Positions 23,550 through 32,911 of a stretch of 64,000 nucleotides of DNA are shown here, one piece after another. The translations under genes and the position numbers were made by a program. Source of the DNA: Herbidospora daliensis (GTDB lineage: Bacteria > Actinomycetota > Actinomycetes > Streptosporangiales > Streptosporangiaceae). The notes beneath the pieces are model-generated. The model was given only the letters and a program-made list of their open reading frames with translations. It did not search any database and was not told the origin of the DNA. Numbering within the stretch: position 1 is the stretch's first letter; each line of letters opens with the position of its first letter. The stretch lies in assembly GCF_001570585.1 (NCBI RefSeq), contig NZ_BBXF01000006.1, positions 1 to 64,000 on the forward strand. Direction: 5' to 3'.

Positions 23550-25508
23550 TCAGGTCGCGCAGATGTCGGTGTTGGAGTCGACCGTCGACTCGTCTTCGGC
23601 CGCCGACAGCGGCACCTTGACCCCGCCGAAGTCCTTGCCGACGACGATCTGGATCATCGGGCCGACGGCCTTCTTCGGCTTGCCCGGCGCCGGGGTGGTC
23701 GGCGTGAACGGCTTGACGTTGGCCACCGGCATCAGCGTCGTCGACGGGTCGACCGTCTTCAGCAGCGACGCGATGAGCAGCTTGGAGCCCTCCCAGCCCT
23801 CGCCCTTGTAGGCGACGGAGGTGGTCTCCTGGTCGGACCCGTCGGCCTTGCGGCCGTCGCCGATCTGGGTGACCCGGAAGCCCTGCGCGGTCAGCGCCTC
23901 GGCGACCTCGCTGGCCTTGCCGGTGGTGTTGGTGCCGTTCACGACCTGGACCCGCACCTGCGCGGGCTCGGTGGGCTTCGGCGCCGGCGGCGCCGACGGC
24001 TTGGCCTCGCCGCCGCCCTCCTCGGAGCCGCCTTCGGTCGATCCGCCCTCGGCGGGCGGGGCGGCCGACGGGGGCGGGGACGGCGCGGCCGTGGAGACCT
24101 CGCTGTCGGTGCGGATCGCCGCGAACAGGTTGTCGGCCTGCGGCTGCTTCCACTGGACGCGGTTGGAGTCGCCCGCGTAGGCCTCCCACGGGACCGTGAT
24201 GGCCTTGAAGCCCCTGGCGGTCAGCTTCTGGGCGCTCTTGGCGATCTCGACCAGCGTCTCGGTGTTGAGCTGGTCGTCCATCTCGACCGAGCTGGTCGCG
24301 GCGCTGACGAACTCGAACAGCTTCGCCGGGTCGCTGACCAGGTCGCCGCTGGTGGCCTTCTTGACGACCTGCGACAGGAAGACCTGCTGGCGCTTGATGC
24401 GCTCGATGTCGCTGCCGTTGCCGATCTTGCGGATGCGGACGTAGCCGAGCGCGGCCTCGCCCTTCACGACCTGGCGGCCGGCCGGCAGCACGAGCTTGGA
24501 GGCGCGGTCGTTCACGGCCTGGGGCAGGCAGATCTCGATGCCGCCGAGCGCGTTGACGATGTTCTTGAAGCCGGTGAAGTCGACCTTGAGGAAGTGGTCG
24601 ACGCGGATCTGGGTGAGCGACTCGATCGTGCGGATCGTGCACACGATGCCGCCGAGGTTGAACGCCGAGTTGATCATGCCGAGCTGGGCCGGCATCGCCT
24701 GCTTGGTCTGCAGGTTGTCGCACGACGGGATCTGCACCATCGAGTCGCGCGGGAAGCTGATCAGACGCGCCTGGTCGCGCTGCGGCGACACGTGCAGCAG
24801 CATGATCGTGTCGGTGCGCTCGGAGTGGTCTTCGCGGGCGGCCTTCTGCCCGTAGCGGGCGTTGTCGCCCTGGCGGGTGTCGGAGCCGACCAGCAGCACG
24901 TTGAGCGCGCCGGTCTGGTTCTCGGGACGGTTCTCGCCCAGCAGGTCGTTGACGTTGGTGGTCTGGATGTTGCCCAGCGTGCGGCGGTAGACCGTGTAGG
25001 CGGTCAGGCTGCCGGCCACCATCAGGGTGGTGAGCACGATGCTCACCCAGCCGAACGCGCCCAGGCCGACCTTCGCCCGGCCGCCGCCTCCGCCCTTCTT
25101 CGGGGCCTTCGGCGGGGGACCGGGCGGTCCGCCCACACCCGCGCCCGCGCCCATGGGCGAGACCGGCACGGTGTAGGCCGCCTGGTAGGGGGAGGGGCCC
25201 GTCGGGCCGCCGACCGAGACGGGGGCGTCGTCGAGGTCGTCCTCGTCGTCGTTCTTGCGGCGCTTCAGCCAGCGGAACCGGCGCGGCTCGTCGTCGTCAT
25301 CGTCCCAGCGGTCGCCGACGCCCCAGCGGTGCTCGTCGAAGTCGGGGTCGCCCTCGGTCTCGCGGCGGCGGGAGGCCTGCTCGCCGTACATGGGCGGCGG
25401 CTCGAACGCCGGCTGCTGCGGGACGCCGGGGTTGCCGGCCCCATAGGAGTAAGCACCGGTGCCCCAACCGGGTTGGTCGGAGGAGGGGACGTGCCGGTGG
25501 TCGCTCAT
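23550..25508 (-). CDS. LytR-CpsA-Psr (LCP) family ligase with acidic/Pro-rich cytoplasmic N-terminus
   Basis: About 652 aa. Residues 1-155 are cytoplasmic: Gln/Pro-rich, then an acidic cluster (WDDDDDEPRR, DDEDDLDD), then a Pro/Gly stretch ending in KKGGGGGRAK. One TM (about 158-178) precedes the LCP domain: LNVLLVGSDTRQG, RTDTIMLLHV, LISFPRDSMV, MINSAFNLGG and YVRIRKIGNGSDIERIKRQQ. A Pro/Glu/Gly linker leads to LytR_C (VRVQVVNGTN, IQIVVGKDFGG). It should attach a glycopolymer to peptidoglycan. It is a paralogue of the protein at 7803-9284, with a far longer cytoplasmic tail that could be phosphorylated or bind partners. ATG 25508 follows GAGGAG. Confidence 0.93.
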   Translation of the reverse strand: MSDHRHVPSSDQPGWGTGAYSYGAGNPGVPQQPAFEPPPMYGEQASRRRETEGDPDFDEHRWGVGDRWDDDDDEPRRFRWLKRRKNDDEDDLDDAPVSVGGPTGPSPYQAAYTVPVSPMGAGAGVGGPPGPPPKAPKKGGGGGRAKVGLGAFGWVSIVLTTLMVAGSLTAYTVYRRTLGNIQTTNVNDLLGENRPENQTGALNVLLVGSDTRQGDNARYGQKAAREDHSERTDTIMLLHVSPQRDQARLISFPRDSMVQIPSCDNLQTKQAMPAQLGMINSAFNLGGIVCTIRTIESLTQIRVDHFLKVDFTGFKNIVNALGGIEICLPQAVNDRASKLVLPAGRQVVKGEAALGYVRIRKIGNGSDIERIKRQQVFLSQVVKKATSGDLVSDPAKLFEFVSAATSSVEMDDQLNTETLVEIAKSAQKLTARGFKAITVPWEAYAGDSNRVQWKQPQADNLFAAIRTDSEVSTAAPSPPPSAAPPAEGGSTEGGSEEGGGEAKPSAPPAPKPTEPAQVRVQVVNGTNTTGKASEVAEALTAQGFRVTQIGDGRKADGSDQETTSVAYKGEGWEGSKLLIASLLKTVDPSTTLMPVANVKPFTPTTPAPGKPKKAVGPMIQIVVGKDFGGVKVPLSAAEDESTVDSNTDICAT

Positions 25509-25684
25509 ACCGTCTCCTCGACTGAACACATGTCGAAGGCAGAGGCGTCATGGATGATTCGCTCGCTCATTGCGCCTTCGAGATTAGGTCACGATGCGGT
25601 CGCCCGGCCCAGCGATCTCCGATTTGGGCTGGCGGACAGCATACTCATTTGCGGACATTTCACGGTATGCGGTTGTGCTGAGGT

Positions 25685-27079
25685 TTACTTGCATTTCACT
25701 GACGTCGCAGGTGAGAGGGCCAGCGCGGCGGCCAGGAACGCCAGGGGGGCGGCGGGCAGGACGTACCGGTAGTCGAAGACCGCAGTGGCGGCCGGGACCA
25801 CCAGGAGCGCCCATGCCACCGCCCACGGAATGAGGACGTCCGAACGCCGCAGCGCGATGACGGGAACGAGCAGGACGAGCAGGAGCAGCGGCCCCGGTAG
25901 TGCCAGCACACTCTGATAGGTACGGAGCCAGCCCGCCACAGGTTCGATCACTTGCGTGGATATCGGCCCGTTTTCGTATCGGCGGGCGAGTTCGACCCCA
26001 AGTGTGTCCCGCGTCTGCGGCTCGGCCGGGACGGTCACGGGGAACTCGTAGGCGGCGTACACCTCCGGGTTCGGGTAGACCGGCCGGCCCGGCTCGAACG
26101 CCCTGACCAGGTCCCGGGCGACCACGGCGAGGTAGTCGCCGGGCTGCCGGGCGATGGCGAGCAGCGCGAACCGCTGCGCGAGCGCGTCGTTGGCGGCCGT
26201 GAAGGTCTCGCCCGGCAGGCGCACCAGCGGAGAGGCGTCGTCCCAGACGTAGTCCTGCGCGGGCGGCCTCGGGTCGCGGTCGTCGCAGAGCACGGCGAGG
26301 TCGGCGGGCGGCTTCATGACCTGACATTCGGCGAAGGGCATGACGCGGACGTAAAGGAAGGCCCCGTTGGCCCCCACGATTCCCACCCGGTCGTGCGCCG
26401 CGTGGAACCACACCCCGTAGGCGACGACGGGCACCAGGGCCCCGGCCGCGAACACCATCGTGAGCCTGCGGGCGCGCCATCCGTACAGGACCAGGAAGAC
26501 GAGGATCAGCGGCAACCCGGCGGTCCGCGTGATCGTCGCCGCCGCGAGCAGCACCCCGACCCCGAGCGCCGCCCGCCACGTGACCGGCCGCAGCGCCAGC
26601 ACGGTCGCCGCGACCACCAGGAACAGGAACAGCGTGTCGGAGACGAGCAGGTGTTCGAGCTGGATCTGGTACGCGTCCAGCAGCACCACCGAGGCCGCGA
26701 CCACTCCCAGGACCTTCCGCCGGATCGCGGCGTAGACGAGCACCGCGGTCGCCAGCCCCAGCAGGTGCTGGACGACCACCACCAGCCCGAAACTGTGGAA
26801 CGGCTCGAACAACCGGAGGAAGAAGGAGTACCCGGCCGGCCGCACGAGATCGGGCCGCGGCCTGATCGCCGTCACGACATAGGTGTAGGTGTCGGGAAAC
26901 CAGAGCGCCGGCGGGTAACCCACCATCGCCAGCACCCGCAGCAGAACCCCTACTCCGAACACCCCGGCGAACCACCGGTTCTCCCGCACCCAGCCGAGGC
27001 CCCGTGCCGACCGCGACGGCGCGGCGGGCGCCTCCGGGCGCTGCGCGCTCAGGTCTTCAGCGGGCACGTGGGGGTTCAT
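25685..27079 (-). CDS. polytopic GT-C-like glycosyltransferase
   Basis: 464 aa with about ten hydrophobic helices. Near the first extracellular loop it has GYPPALWFPDTYTYV, where Asp residues after TM1 are typical of GT39/ArnT-like enzymes that use polyprenyl-phosphate sugars outside the membrane. A soluble loop (about 225-355) lies between helices. It is divergent from the next membrane protein at 27203, which has a similar but distinct layout; the pair may serve the same polymer. Donor and acceptor are unknown. The 176-bp gap to the LCP gene holds that gene's promoter region, but I could not pick a clear box. Confidence 0.8.
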   Translation of the reverse strand: MNPHVPAEDLSAQRPEAPAAPSRSARGLGWVRENRWFAGVFGVGVLLRVLAMVGYPPALWFPDTYTYVVTAIRPRPDLVRPAGYSFFLRLFEPFHSFGLVVVVQHLLGLATAVLVYAAIRRKVLGVVAASVVLLDAYQIQLEHLLVSDTLFLFLVVAATVLALRPVTWRAALGVGVLLAAATITRTAGLPLILVFLVLYGWRARRLTMVFAAGALVPVVAYGVWFHAAHDRVGIVGANGAFLYVRVMPFAECQVMKPPADLAVLCDDRDPRPPAQDYVWDDASPLVRLPGETFTAANDALAQRFALLAIARQPGDYLAVVARDLVRAFEPGRPVYPNPEVYAAYEFPVTVPAEPQTRDTLGVELARRYENGPISTQVIEPVAGWLRTYQSVLALPGPLLLLVLLVPVIALRRSDVLIPWAVAWALLVVPAATAVFDYRYVLPAAPLAFLAAALALSPATSVKCK

Positions 27080-27202
27080 CGGGCTCCAGGTCAGGGCCGG
27101 TCGGAGGGGCGCGTCGCCCGGCCACGGTACACCGCTAGGCTCTGGCGCATTCGCGCGCTGAGGATCGACCTGTCACCGGGGCGGCTGCTGGCCGTCGGCT
27201 CG

Positions 27203-28981
27203 GTGCTGCCCGCGCTGGCCCTGTCGGGGTGGCTGCTGGCGGGGCTGCTGCTGGTGTTCCTCGGCTGGTTCGGGATCTGGCAGCTGGTCGTGCTCGGTGT
27301 CCCGGCGGCGGCGCTGTTCGTCTGGGCGGGGTGGCCGAAGGACACGGTCGAGGCCACGTGGTGGCAGGCCGGGGCGGTGTTCCTGGTCGCCGTCGCGTCG
27401 GGGGTGTTCAACACCGTCTACGCCTCGCAGCAGTACATCGTGCGCCGCGACCCGGCCACCTACCAGCAGTACGCCATCTGGCTCAGGGACCACGGCGGGC
27501 TGCCCATCCCGTTCGACCTCGCGGCGTTCGGCGGGCCCGACGACGCGCTGCGGTTCGCGAGCATGGGCTTCTACGCCCACGACGGCGCGATCGTGCCGCA
27601 GTTCATGCCGGGCGCGCCGATCCTCTACGCCTCCGGGTTCACCCCGGCGCTGCTGGGCGCGCTGGCCGTGCTGACCGTCGGGGGGGTGACCGCGAGGCTC
27701 GTCCATGCGCGGTTCGCCTGGATCGGGGCGCTGGCGTTCGCGATCGCGATGCCGATCCTCTACACCTCGCGGACCACCTTCAGCGAGATCCCGTCGCTGG
27801 TCCTGCTCTTCGGCGGCATCGCCCTGGTGCTGGCCGGGCGGCGGATGTTCACGGCCGGGCTGGTGTTCGGGCTGGCGCTGCTGATCAGGATCGACGGCCT
27901 GCGGGACATCCTGCCGGTGCTGGTCTTCGGCGTCGTCGCGCAGCGCAGGCTGCTCGCGGGCGTGGTCGCGGGCGGCGGGATCGGCTTCGGCGCGGGGATC
28001 GCGCTGTCGCGGCCCTACTTCGACTACCTGAGCGGCTCGTTGCTGCCGCTGCTGGCGATCTGCGCGGCCGTGCTGGTCGTCGCGCCGTTCGTCAGGAGGG
28101 TGCCGCGGTGGTTGCCGAACGCGGCGGCGGCCGGGGTGGTGCTGGCCGTGCTGGCCTTCGCGCTGCGGCCGCTGGTCGAAACGGTGAAGAGACCGGTGAC
28201 CAACCCAGAAGACGAGCTCACCGCCCAGATGATCGGAGCGGTGCAGAAGGCCAACGGGCTCCCCATCGACCCCACACGTCTCTATTACGAGGATTCGCTC
28301 TACTGGGTCATCTGGTACGTCGGCCTCCCGGCTCTCCTCCTCGCCGTCTTCGGCGCGGTCACGCTGATGCGGAGGATGGAGAAGCCGTGGCTGCTGCCGA
28401 CGGCGATCATCCTGTGGACGACCGCGACCACCCTCTACCGCCCGGCGATCACCGCCGACCACCCGTTCGCCGCCCGCCGCCTGGTGCCGGTGATCATCCC
28501 GGGGCTGATCCTGCTGGCGGTCTGGGGCGCCCGGAAGCTGCCCGTCTGGGCGACCGCCGCACTGCTGGTCGTCCCGCCGGTCATCACCTCGATCGGCACC
28601 GCGTTCACCCCGATCGAACGGGGCGAACGGGCCGCCGTACAGAAGATGTGCGACGCGATCCCCGACGGCTCGACGGTGCTGATCGTCGAGCGGGTCACCG
28701 GCGACCGGCTCACCCAGGTGGTCAGGGGCCAGTGCGGTTTCCCGACCGCCAGGGTCGCCTATCCCGACGGCGCCGACGTGCCCGACGAGGCCGACGTGCG
28801 CCGGATCATCGCGAAAACGCATGATCCCGTGCTGCTCGCGGCCGAGCCCGGCCAGCTCACCGCCTACGGCACGCCCCGGCAGGTCATGGGCCTGCGAACC
28901 CGTCAGGACGAGCGTTCTCTTGTCGAAGCGCCTGACGGAACCTGGTCGCTCAGCGTCGACGTCTGGCTCGCCGTGCCGTGA
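27203..28981 (+). CDS. polytopic membrane protein, GT39/PMT-like
   Basis: About 592 aa with at least ten hydrophobic segments. After the first helices comes the extracellular segment YIVRRDPATYQQYAIWLRDHGG, a pattern seen in lipid-sugar-dependent GT-C transferases with a catalytic Asp in the first loop. The C-terminal 120 residues form a soluble extracellular domain (AVQKMCDAIPDGSTVLIVERV). The start is uncertain: no good ATG exists. GTG 27203 is used, but homologous-looking residues (RIDLSPGRLLAVG) extend upstream to about 27150, so a leaderless or rare start near there is possible. Substrate is unknown. Confidence 0.75.
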   Translation: MLPALALSGWLLAGLLLVFLGWFGIWQLVVLGVPAAALFVWAGWPKDTVEATWWQAGAVFLVAVASGVFNTVYASQQYIVRRDPATYQQYAIWLRDHGGLPIPFDLAAFGGPDDALRFASMGFYAHDGAIVPQFMPGAPILYASGFTPALLGALAVLTVGGVTARLVHARFAWIGALAFAIAMPILYTSRTTFSEIPSLVLLFGGIALVLAGRRMFTAGLVFGLALLIRIDGLRDILPVLVFGVVAQRRLLAGVVAGGGIGFGAGIALSRPYFDYLSGSLLPLLAICAAVLVVAPFVRRVPRWLPNAAAAGVVLAVLAFALRPLVETVKRPVTNPEDELTAQMIGAVQKANGLPIDPTRLYYEDSLYWVIWYVGLPALLLAVFGAVTLMRRMEKPWLLPTAIILWTTATTLYRPAITADHPFAARRLVPVIIPGLILLAVWGARKLPVWATAALLVVPPVITSIGTAFTPIERGERAAVQKMCDAIPDGSTVLIVERVTGDRLTQVVRGQCGFPTARVAYPDGADVPDEADVRRIIAKTHDPVLLAAEPGQLTAYGTPRQVMGLRTRQDERSLVEAPDGTWSLSVDVWLAVP

Positions 28982-29009
28982 TGTGCGGTCGGCGCGCGAC
29001 TGGGCAGAG

Positions 29010-29015
29010 TACCCT
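29010..29015 (+). promoter_or_regulatory. -10 hexamer TACCCT, probable leaderless start of the GT2 gene
   Basis: TACCCT ends 8 nt before the GTG at 29024, placing the expected transcription start at or next to the start codon. No convincing -35 box is seen. Confidence 0.4.
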
Positions 29016-29023
29016 CTTCCGAC

Positions 29024-29950
29024 GTGGACATGCCCCCGGAGAGTGGACCAGTGGTGAGCGACAACCCCTACGTCACGATCGTGCTGCCCTGCTACAACGA
29101 GCAGGACCATGTGATCGACGAGGTCGAGCGGATCAGCGCCGCCATGGACTCCTCGGGTTACACCTACGAGCTGGTCGCCGTCGACGACTGCTCGACCGAC
29201 GCCACGCTGGAGCGGCTCCGCGAGGCCGCGCCGCGTTTCCCGAACATGCGCATCCGCGCCTTCCACCGCAACGGCGGCTCGGGCACGGTCCGGCGCATCG
29301 GCTCGCAGGAGGCCCGCGGCGAGATCGTCGTGTGGACCGACGCCGACATGACCTACCCGAACGAGCGCATCCCCGAGCTGGTCCAGATCCTGGAGAAGGA
29401 CTCGACGGTCGACCAGGTCGTCGGGGCCCGCACCAGCGAGGAGGGCTCGCACAAGCTGCTCCGGGTGCCGGCCAAGTTCGTGATCAGGAAGATCGCCGAG
29501 CGGCTGGCCGGGCAGAAGATCCCCGACCTCAACTCGGGCCTGCGGGCCTTCCGCAAGTCGGTCGCCAAGCCCTATCTGCGGCTGCTGCCGCCCGGGTTCT
29601 CCTGTGTCACGACGATCACGCTGGCGTTCCTGTCGAACCAGCACGACGTCTACTACCTGCCGATCGACTACGCCAAGCGGGCCGGCAAGTCGAAGTTCAG
29701 CTTCTTCGGCGACGCCTACCGCTACATCCTGCAGGTGCTGCGGATGATCATGTACTTCAACCCGCTCAAGGTCCTCATGCCGCCGGCCCTGTGGCTCGTC
29801 GGGATCGGTCTGGTCAAGGGCGCCTACGACGTGATCAACTACGGCTTCTACCTGACCAGCAACGCCATCGTGATCTTCCTGTCGGGCATGCTCATCGGCT
29901 CGGTCGCGCTGCTGGCCGACCTGATCGTGCGATCCCGCGGCAACGAGTGA
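29024..29950 (+). CDS. family 2 glycosyltransferase (polyprenyl-phosphate sugar synthase-like)
   Basis: 308 aa. GT2 domain with YVTIVLPCYNEQDHVIDEV, LVAVDDCSTDATLERL, GSGTVRRIGSQEARG, the DxD motif VVWTDADMTYP, and DLNSGLRAFRKSVAKPY, as in dolichol/polyprenyl-phosphate mannose or glucose synthases. Two C-terminal TM helices (about 245-300) anchor it. It probably charges undecaprenyl or decaprenyl phosphate with a sugar, providing donor for the nearby GT-C proteins (inference). GTG 29024 fits a leaderless transcript; GTG 29054 is the alternative. Its stop overlaps the next ATG (TGATG). Confidence 0.9.
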   Translation: MDMPPESGPVVSDNPYVTIVLPCYNEQDHVIDEVERISAAMDSSGYTYELVAVDDCSTDATLERLREAAPRFPNMRIRAFHRNGGSGTVRRIGSQEARGEIVVWTDADMTYPNERIPELVQILEKDSTVDQVVGARTSEEGSHKLLRVPAKFVIRKIAERLAGQKIPDLNSGLRAFRKSVAKPYLRLLPPGFSCVTTITLAFLSNQHDVYYLPIDYAKRAGKSKFSFFGDAYRYILQVLRMIMYFNPLKVLMPPALWLVGIGLVKGAYDVINYGFYLTSNAIVIFLSGMLIGSVALLADLIVRSRGNE

Positions 29951-31008
29951 TGCGCGTCGCGATCGTCGGGCCGACCTTCCCCTACAAGGGCGGCGGCGCG
30001 CAGCACACGACCGAGCTCGCCCACCGCCTCGCGCGGGCCGGGCACGACGTCGTGATCGAGTCGTGGCGGGCGCAGTATCCGTCGTTCCTCTATCCGGGCG
30101 TGCAGACCATCGACACCCCCGAGGGCGAGCCCTACCCGAACACGTCGCGGCTGCTCGACTGGCGGCGTCCCGACGGCTGGGTCGCCTGCGGCCGCCGCCT
30201 GCGCGACGCCGACCTGGTGATCCTCACCGTGCTCAGCCCGGTCCAGGTTCCGCCCTATCTGGGCATCCTGTACGGTCTGCGCCGCCGCGCCCGGGTGATC
30301 GCGCTCTGCCACAACGTGCTGCCCCACGAGACCAAGCCCTACGACCGGCCGCTGATGAAGGCCCTGCTCACGCGGGTCGACGGCGTGCTGGCCCACTCCG
30401 AGGCGCAGGCGGCCCTGGCGCGCGAGCTGGGGCAGCCCTTCGTGAAGGTGGCCGCCCTGCCGCCGCACCTGCCCTCGGCCGGGGCGACCGGGGCCGGCGG
30501 GCTGAATCGGCGGTTGTTGTTCTTCGGGATCGTGCGGCCGTACAAGGGCCTCGACCTGCTGCTCCGCGCCCTGGCCCAGGTTCCCGGCGTGGGATTGACC
30601 GTGGCCGGGGAGTTCTGGGGCGGCATCGAGGCCACCACGGCGCTGATCGGGGAGCTCGGCCTGGCCGACCGGGTCGAGCTGCGCCCCGGCTACGTGCCCG
30701 CCGACGACGTGCCGAAGTTGTTCGCCGGGGCCGACGCGCTCGTGCTGCCCTACCGGTCGGCGACCGCCTCCCAGAACGTGTGGCTCGGCCACGAACACGG
30801 TGTGCCGGTCATCGCCACCCGAGTGGGCGCGTTGGCCGACAATGTGACCGACGACGTCGACGGCCTGCTGGTCGAACCCGGCTCCGCCGACGCCCTCGCC
30901 GACGCCCTGCGCCGGTTCTACGAACCGGGCACCCCCGAGCGTCTGCGCGCGGGGGTCAAGGCGGTCGACCCCGAGCCGTACTGGTCCGCCTATCTGGCCG
31001 CGCTCTGA
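29950..31008 (+). CDS. family 4 glycosyltransferase
   Basis: 352 aa of GT-B fold. The N-domain has VAIVGPTFPYKGGGAQHTTELAHRL, with the glycine-rich loop that contacts the acceptor, and VIALCHNVLPHE. The C-domain has LLFFGIVRPYKGLDLLLRAL, LTVAGEFWGG and LPYRSATASQNVWLGHEHGVPVIAT. It is translationally coupled to the preceding GT2 through a one-base overlap and is followed 34 bp later by a methyltransferase, making an operon of sugar transfer and modification. The sugar donor is not determinable by eye. Confidence 0.9.
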   Translation: MRVAIVGPTFPYKGGGAQHTTELAHRLARAGHDVVIESWRAQYPSFLYPGVQTIDTPEGEPYPNTSRLLDWRRPDGWVACGRRLRDADLVILTVLSPVQVPPYLGILYGLRRRARVIALCHNVLPHETKPYDRPLMKALLTRVDGVLAHSEAQAALARELGQPFVKVAALPPHLPSAGATGAGGLNRRLLFFGIVRPYKGLDLLLRALAQVPGVGLTVAGEFWGGIEATTALIGELGLADRVELRPGYVPADDVPKLFAGADALVLPYRSATASQNVWLGHEHGVPVIATRVGALADNVTDDVDGLLVEPGSADALADALRRFYEPGTPERLRAGVKAVDPEPYWSAYLAAL

Positions 31009-31042
31009 CCGGCCGGCAGGTTCCGCAAGAGGAAGGACGCCC

Positions 31043-31894
31043 GTGGGCACCGAACGCGCCGCGCAACTGGAGTACTCCGAGTTCCAGTCGGCGATGCTCG
31101 ACGAGGCCAAGCGCCGCCGCAAGGCCGCCAAGATCATCGCGGTGCTGGCCCACTTCCTGGGCCGCGGCGAACGCCCCCTGGAGGGCCTGACCGTCGCCGA
31201 CATCGGCTGCTCGGCCGGGTTCATCGCCGACGAACTGGCCCTGGCCGGGGCCCGGCACACCTTCGGCATCGACATCGACGTCCCGGGCCTGCGCAAGGCG
31301 TCCGGACGGTTCGGCGAGCGGGTGGCGTTCGTGTGCGGCGACGGGACCCGGCTCCCGTTCCCCGACGGCTCGGTGGACGTCCTGGTCTTCAACCACATCT
31401 ACGAGCACGTGGTCGACCCCGACGCGGTGATCGCCGACATGCACCGGGTGCTGGCCGACGACGGCGTGCTCTACCTGGGCCTGGGCAACCGCCTCGGGAT
31501 CATGGAACCCCACTACAAGCTGCCGTTCCTGTCCTACCTGCCGCCCCGCGCCGCCGACCGCTACGTCCGCGCCTTCGGCCGCGCCGACAACTACTACGAG
31601 CGTTTCCGCACGCGGGCCGGCCTGCGCCGCATGCTGGCCGACTTCCACGTGTGGGACTACACGTTCCCGGTCCTGGCCACCCCCGAGGCGTTCGCCGGGG
31701 GAGAGTTGTTCGCCGGCGCGGCGGGCCGGGCGGCCAAGGCGACCTTGGAGAAGGCGCCCCGGCCGGCGCTGCGGGCGCTCCTGCCGATCGTGCCCACCTA
31801 CATCTGGGTGGCGACCAAGACGTCCCGGCGACCGGCGGGCGTGATGTTGCCCCAGCCGCCGGAGTCGGTCCCGACCCGAGCTTCGGCGTCGTGA
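31043..31894 (+). CDS. class I SAM-dependent methyltransferase
   Basis: 283 aa. The SAM-binding core reads VADIGCSAGFIADELALAG, HTFGIDIDVPGL, FVCGDGTRLPFPDGSVDVLVFNHIYEHV and MHRVLADDGVLYL, a typical motif I to IV series. The C-terminal 100 residues (YERFRTRAGLRRML, AGRAAKATLEKAPR) are less conserved. Position in a glycosyltransferase operon suggests O-methylation of a sugar or lipid-linked intermediate, which is inference. GTG 31043 follows GAGGAAGG. The last codon and stop overlap the GTG of the next gene (GTGA). Confidence 0.88.
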   Translation: MGTERAAQLEYSEFQSAMLDEAKRRRKAAKIIAVLAHFLGRGERPLEGLTVADIGCSAGFIADELALAGARHTFGIDIDVPGLRKASGRFGERVAFVCGDGTRLPFPDGSVDVLVFNHIYEHVVDPDAVIADMHRVLADDGVLYLGLGNRLGIMEPHYKLPFLSYLPPRAADRYVRAFGRADNYYERFRTRAGLRRMLADFHVWDYTFPVLATPEAFAGGELFAGAAGRAAKATLEKAPRPALRALLPIVPTYIWVATKTSRRPAGVMLPQPPESVPTRASAS

Positions 31895-32901
31895 AAAAGG
31901 CTGACAAATCCGGCGTGACAGAGAACGGCGTTTCCGGCCACCCGGGCGGGCCGCGTGAAAGCGCGAGCCCCGACGAGGTGCCGCCTGGTAAGTCGGTGCT
32001 CAAGAGGGTCGTCCGGTTCGGGTTTCTGGCCGTAGCCCTCGGGTTCGGGGTGTGGGCGGTCGTCTCGCAGTGGGAGGCGATCAGCGCCGGGCTGGCGCGG
32101 TTGTCGTGGCCTCTTCTCGGGGTGTCGCTGGTCGCCGTCGTCGGGGCGTTGCTGGCCGGGATGCTCATGTGGCGGGCGTTGCTGGCCGATCTCGGGTCGC
32201 CGCTTCGGCTCACGGACGCGGCGAAGATCTTCTTCATCGGGCAGCTCGGCAAGTACATCCCCGGTTCGGTCTGGCCCGTGCTGGCCCAGATGGAGATGGG
32301 CAAGGACCACGGCATCCCGCGCGCCAGGAGCGCGGCGGCCTTCTTCCTGACGTACCCGATCTATCTGGCGACCGGGCTGCTGGTCGCCGTCGCGACCCTG
32401 CCCGCGTTCGCGGGCGACTCGGTCGCCGGGTACGCCTGGTTGCTGCTCCTGCTGCCGGTGCTGGCGGTGGGGCTGCATCCCAAGGTCGTCAACGGGGTGC
32501 TGAACCTGGGGTTCCGGCTGCTCCGGCGGCCGCCGCTCGAACGGCCGCTGACCGCCCGGGGGGTGCTGACCTCCACCGGGTGGGCCTTCGCCGGGTGGGC
32601 CGCCTACGGCGCGCAGCTCGCGGTGATCGTCCACGGGCTGGGGGCGACCGGGCCGAGGGCCGTGGTGCTCAGTTTCGGGGCGTTCGCGCTGGCCTGGTGC
32701 CTGGGGTTCGTGTTCGTGCTGGCCCCGGCGGGGGCGGGGGTGCGGGAGGTCGCCATGGTGGCGGCGCTGGCCCCGGTGCTCGACCAGGGGTCGGCCATCG
32801 CGGCGGCGCTGGTGTCGCGGGTGGTGGTCTCGGTGGGTGATCTGGTCTGTGCGGCGTTCGCGGGTTGGCGGGCTGGCAAAACGGAAAAAACCGTGGAATA
32901 G
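31891..32901 (+). CDS. lysylphosphatidylglycerol synthase-type TM/flippase-like protein (UPF0104)
   Basis: 336 aa. A 40-residue polar N-terminus precedes about eight TM helices. The conserved LPG_synthase_TM pattern includes AKIFFIGQLGKYIPGSVWPVLAQMEMGKDHG, and the C-terminal PAGAGVREVAMVAAL with the Arg-Glu pair. It lacks the soluble aminoacyltransferase domain of MprF, so it is likely a lipid or lipid-linked-sugar flippase of the same fold. GTG 31891 overlaps the methyltransferase stop. It ends the 29.0-32.9 kb operon and may export the product made by it (inference). Confidence 0.85.
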   Translation: MKKADKSGVTENGVSGHPGGPRESASPDEVPPGKSVLKRVVRFGFLAVALGFGVWAVVSQWEAISAGLARLSWPLLGVSLVAVVGALLAGMLMWRALLADLGSPLRLTDAAKIFFIGQLGKYIPGSVWPVLAQMEMGKDHGIPRARSAAAFFLTYPIYLATGLLVAVATLPAFAGDSVAGYAWLLLLLPVLAVGLHPKVVNGVLNLGFRLLRRPPLERPLTARGVLTSTGWAFAGWAAYGAQLAVIVHGLGATGPRAVVLSFGAFALAWCLGFVFVLAPAGAGVREVAMVAALAPVLDQGSAIAAALVSRVVVSVGDLVCAAFAGWRAGKTEKTVE

Positions 32902-32911
32902 CTACGGAATC

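Noticed and set aside
25952-27148. Upstream extension of the 27203 membrane protein to 25952
   Set aside because: It would lie antisense over the GT-C-like gene, and its translation is low-complexity Arg/Gln/His/Pro.
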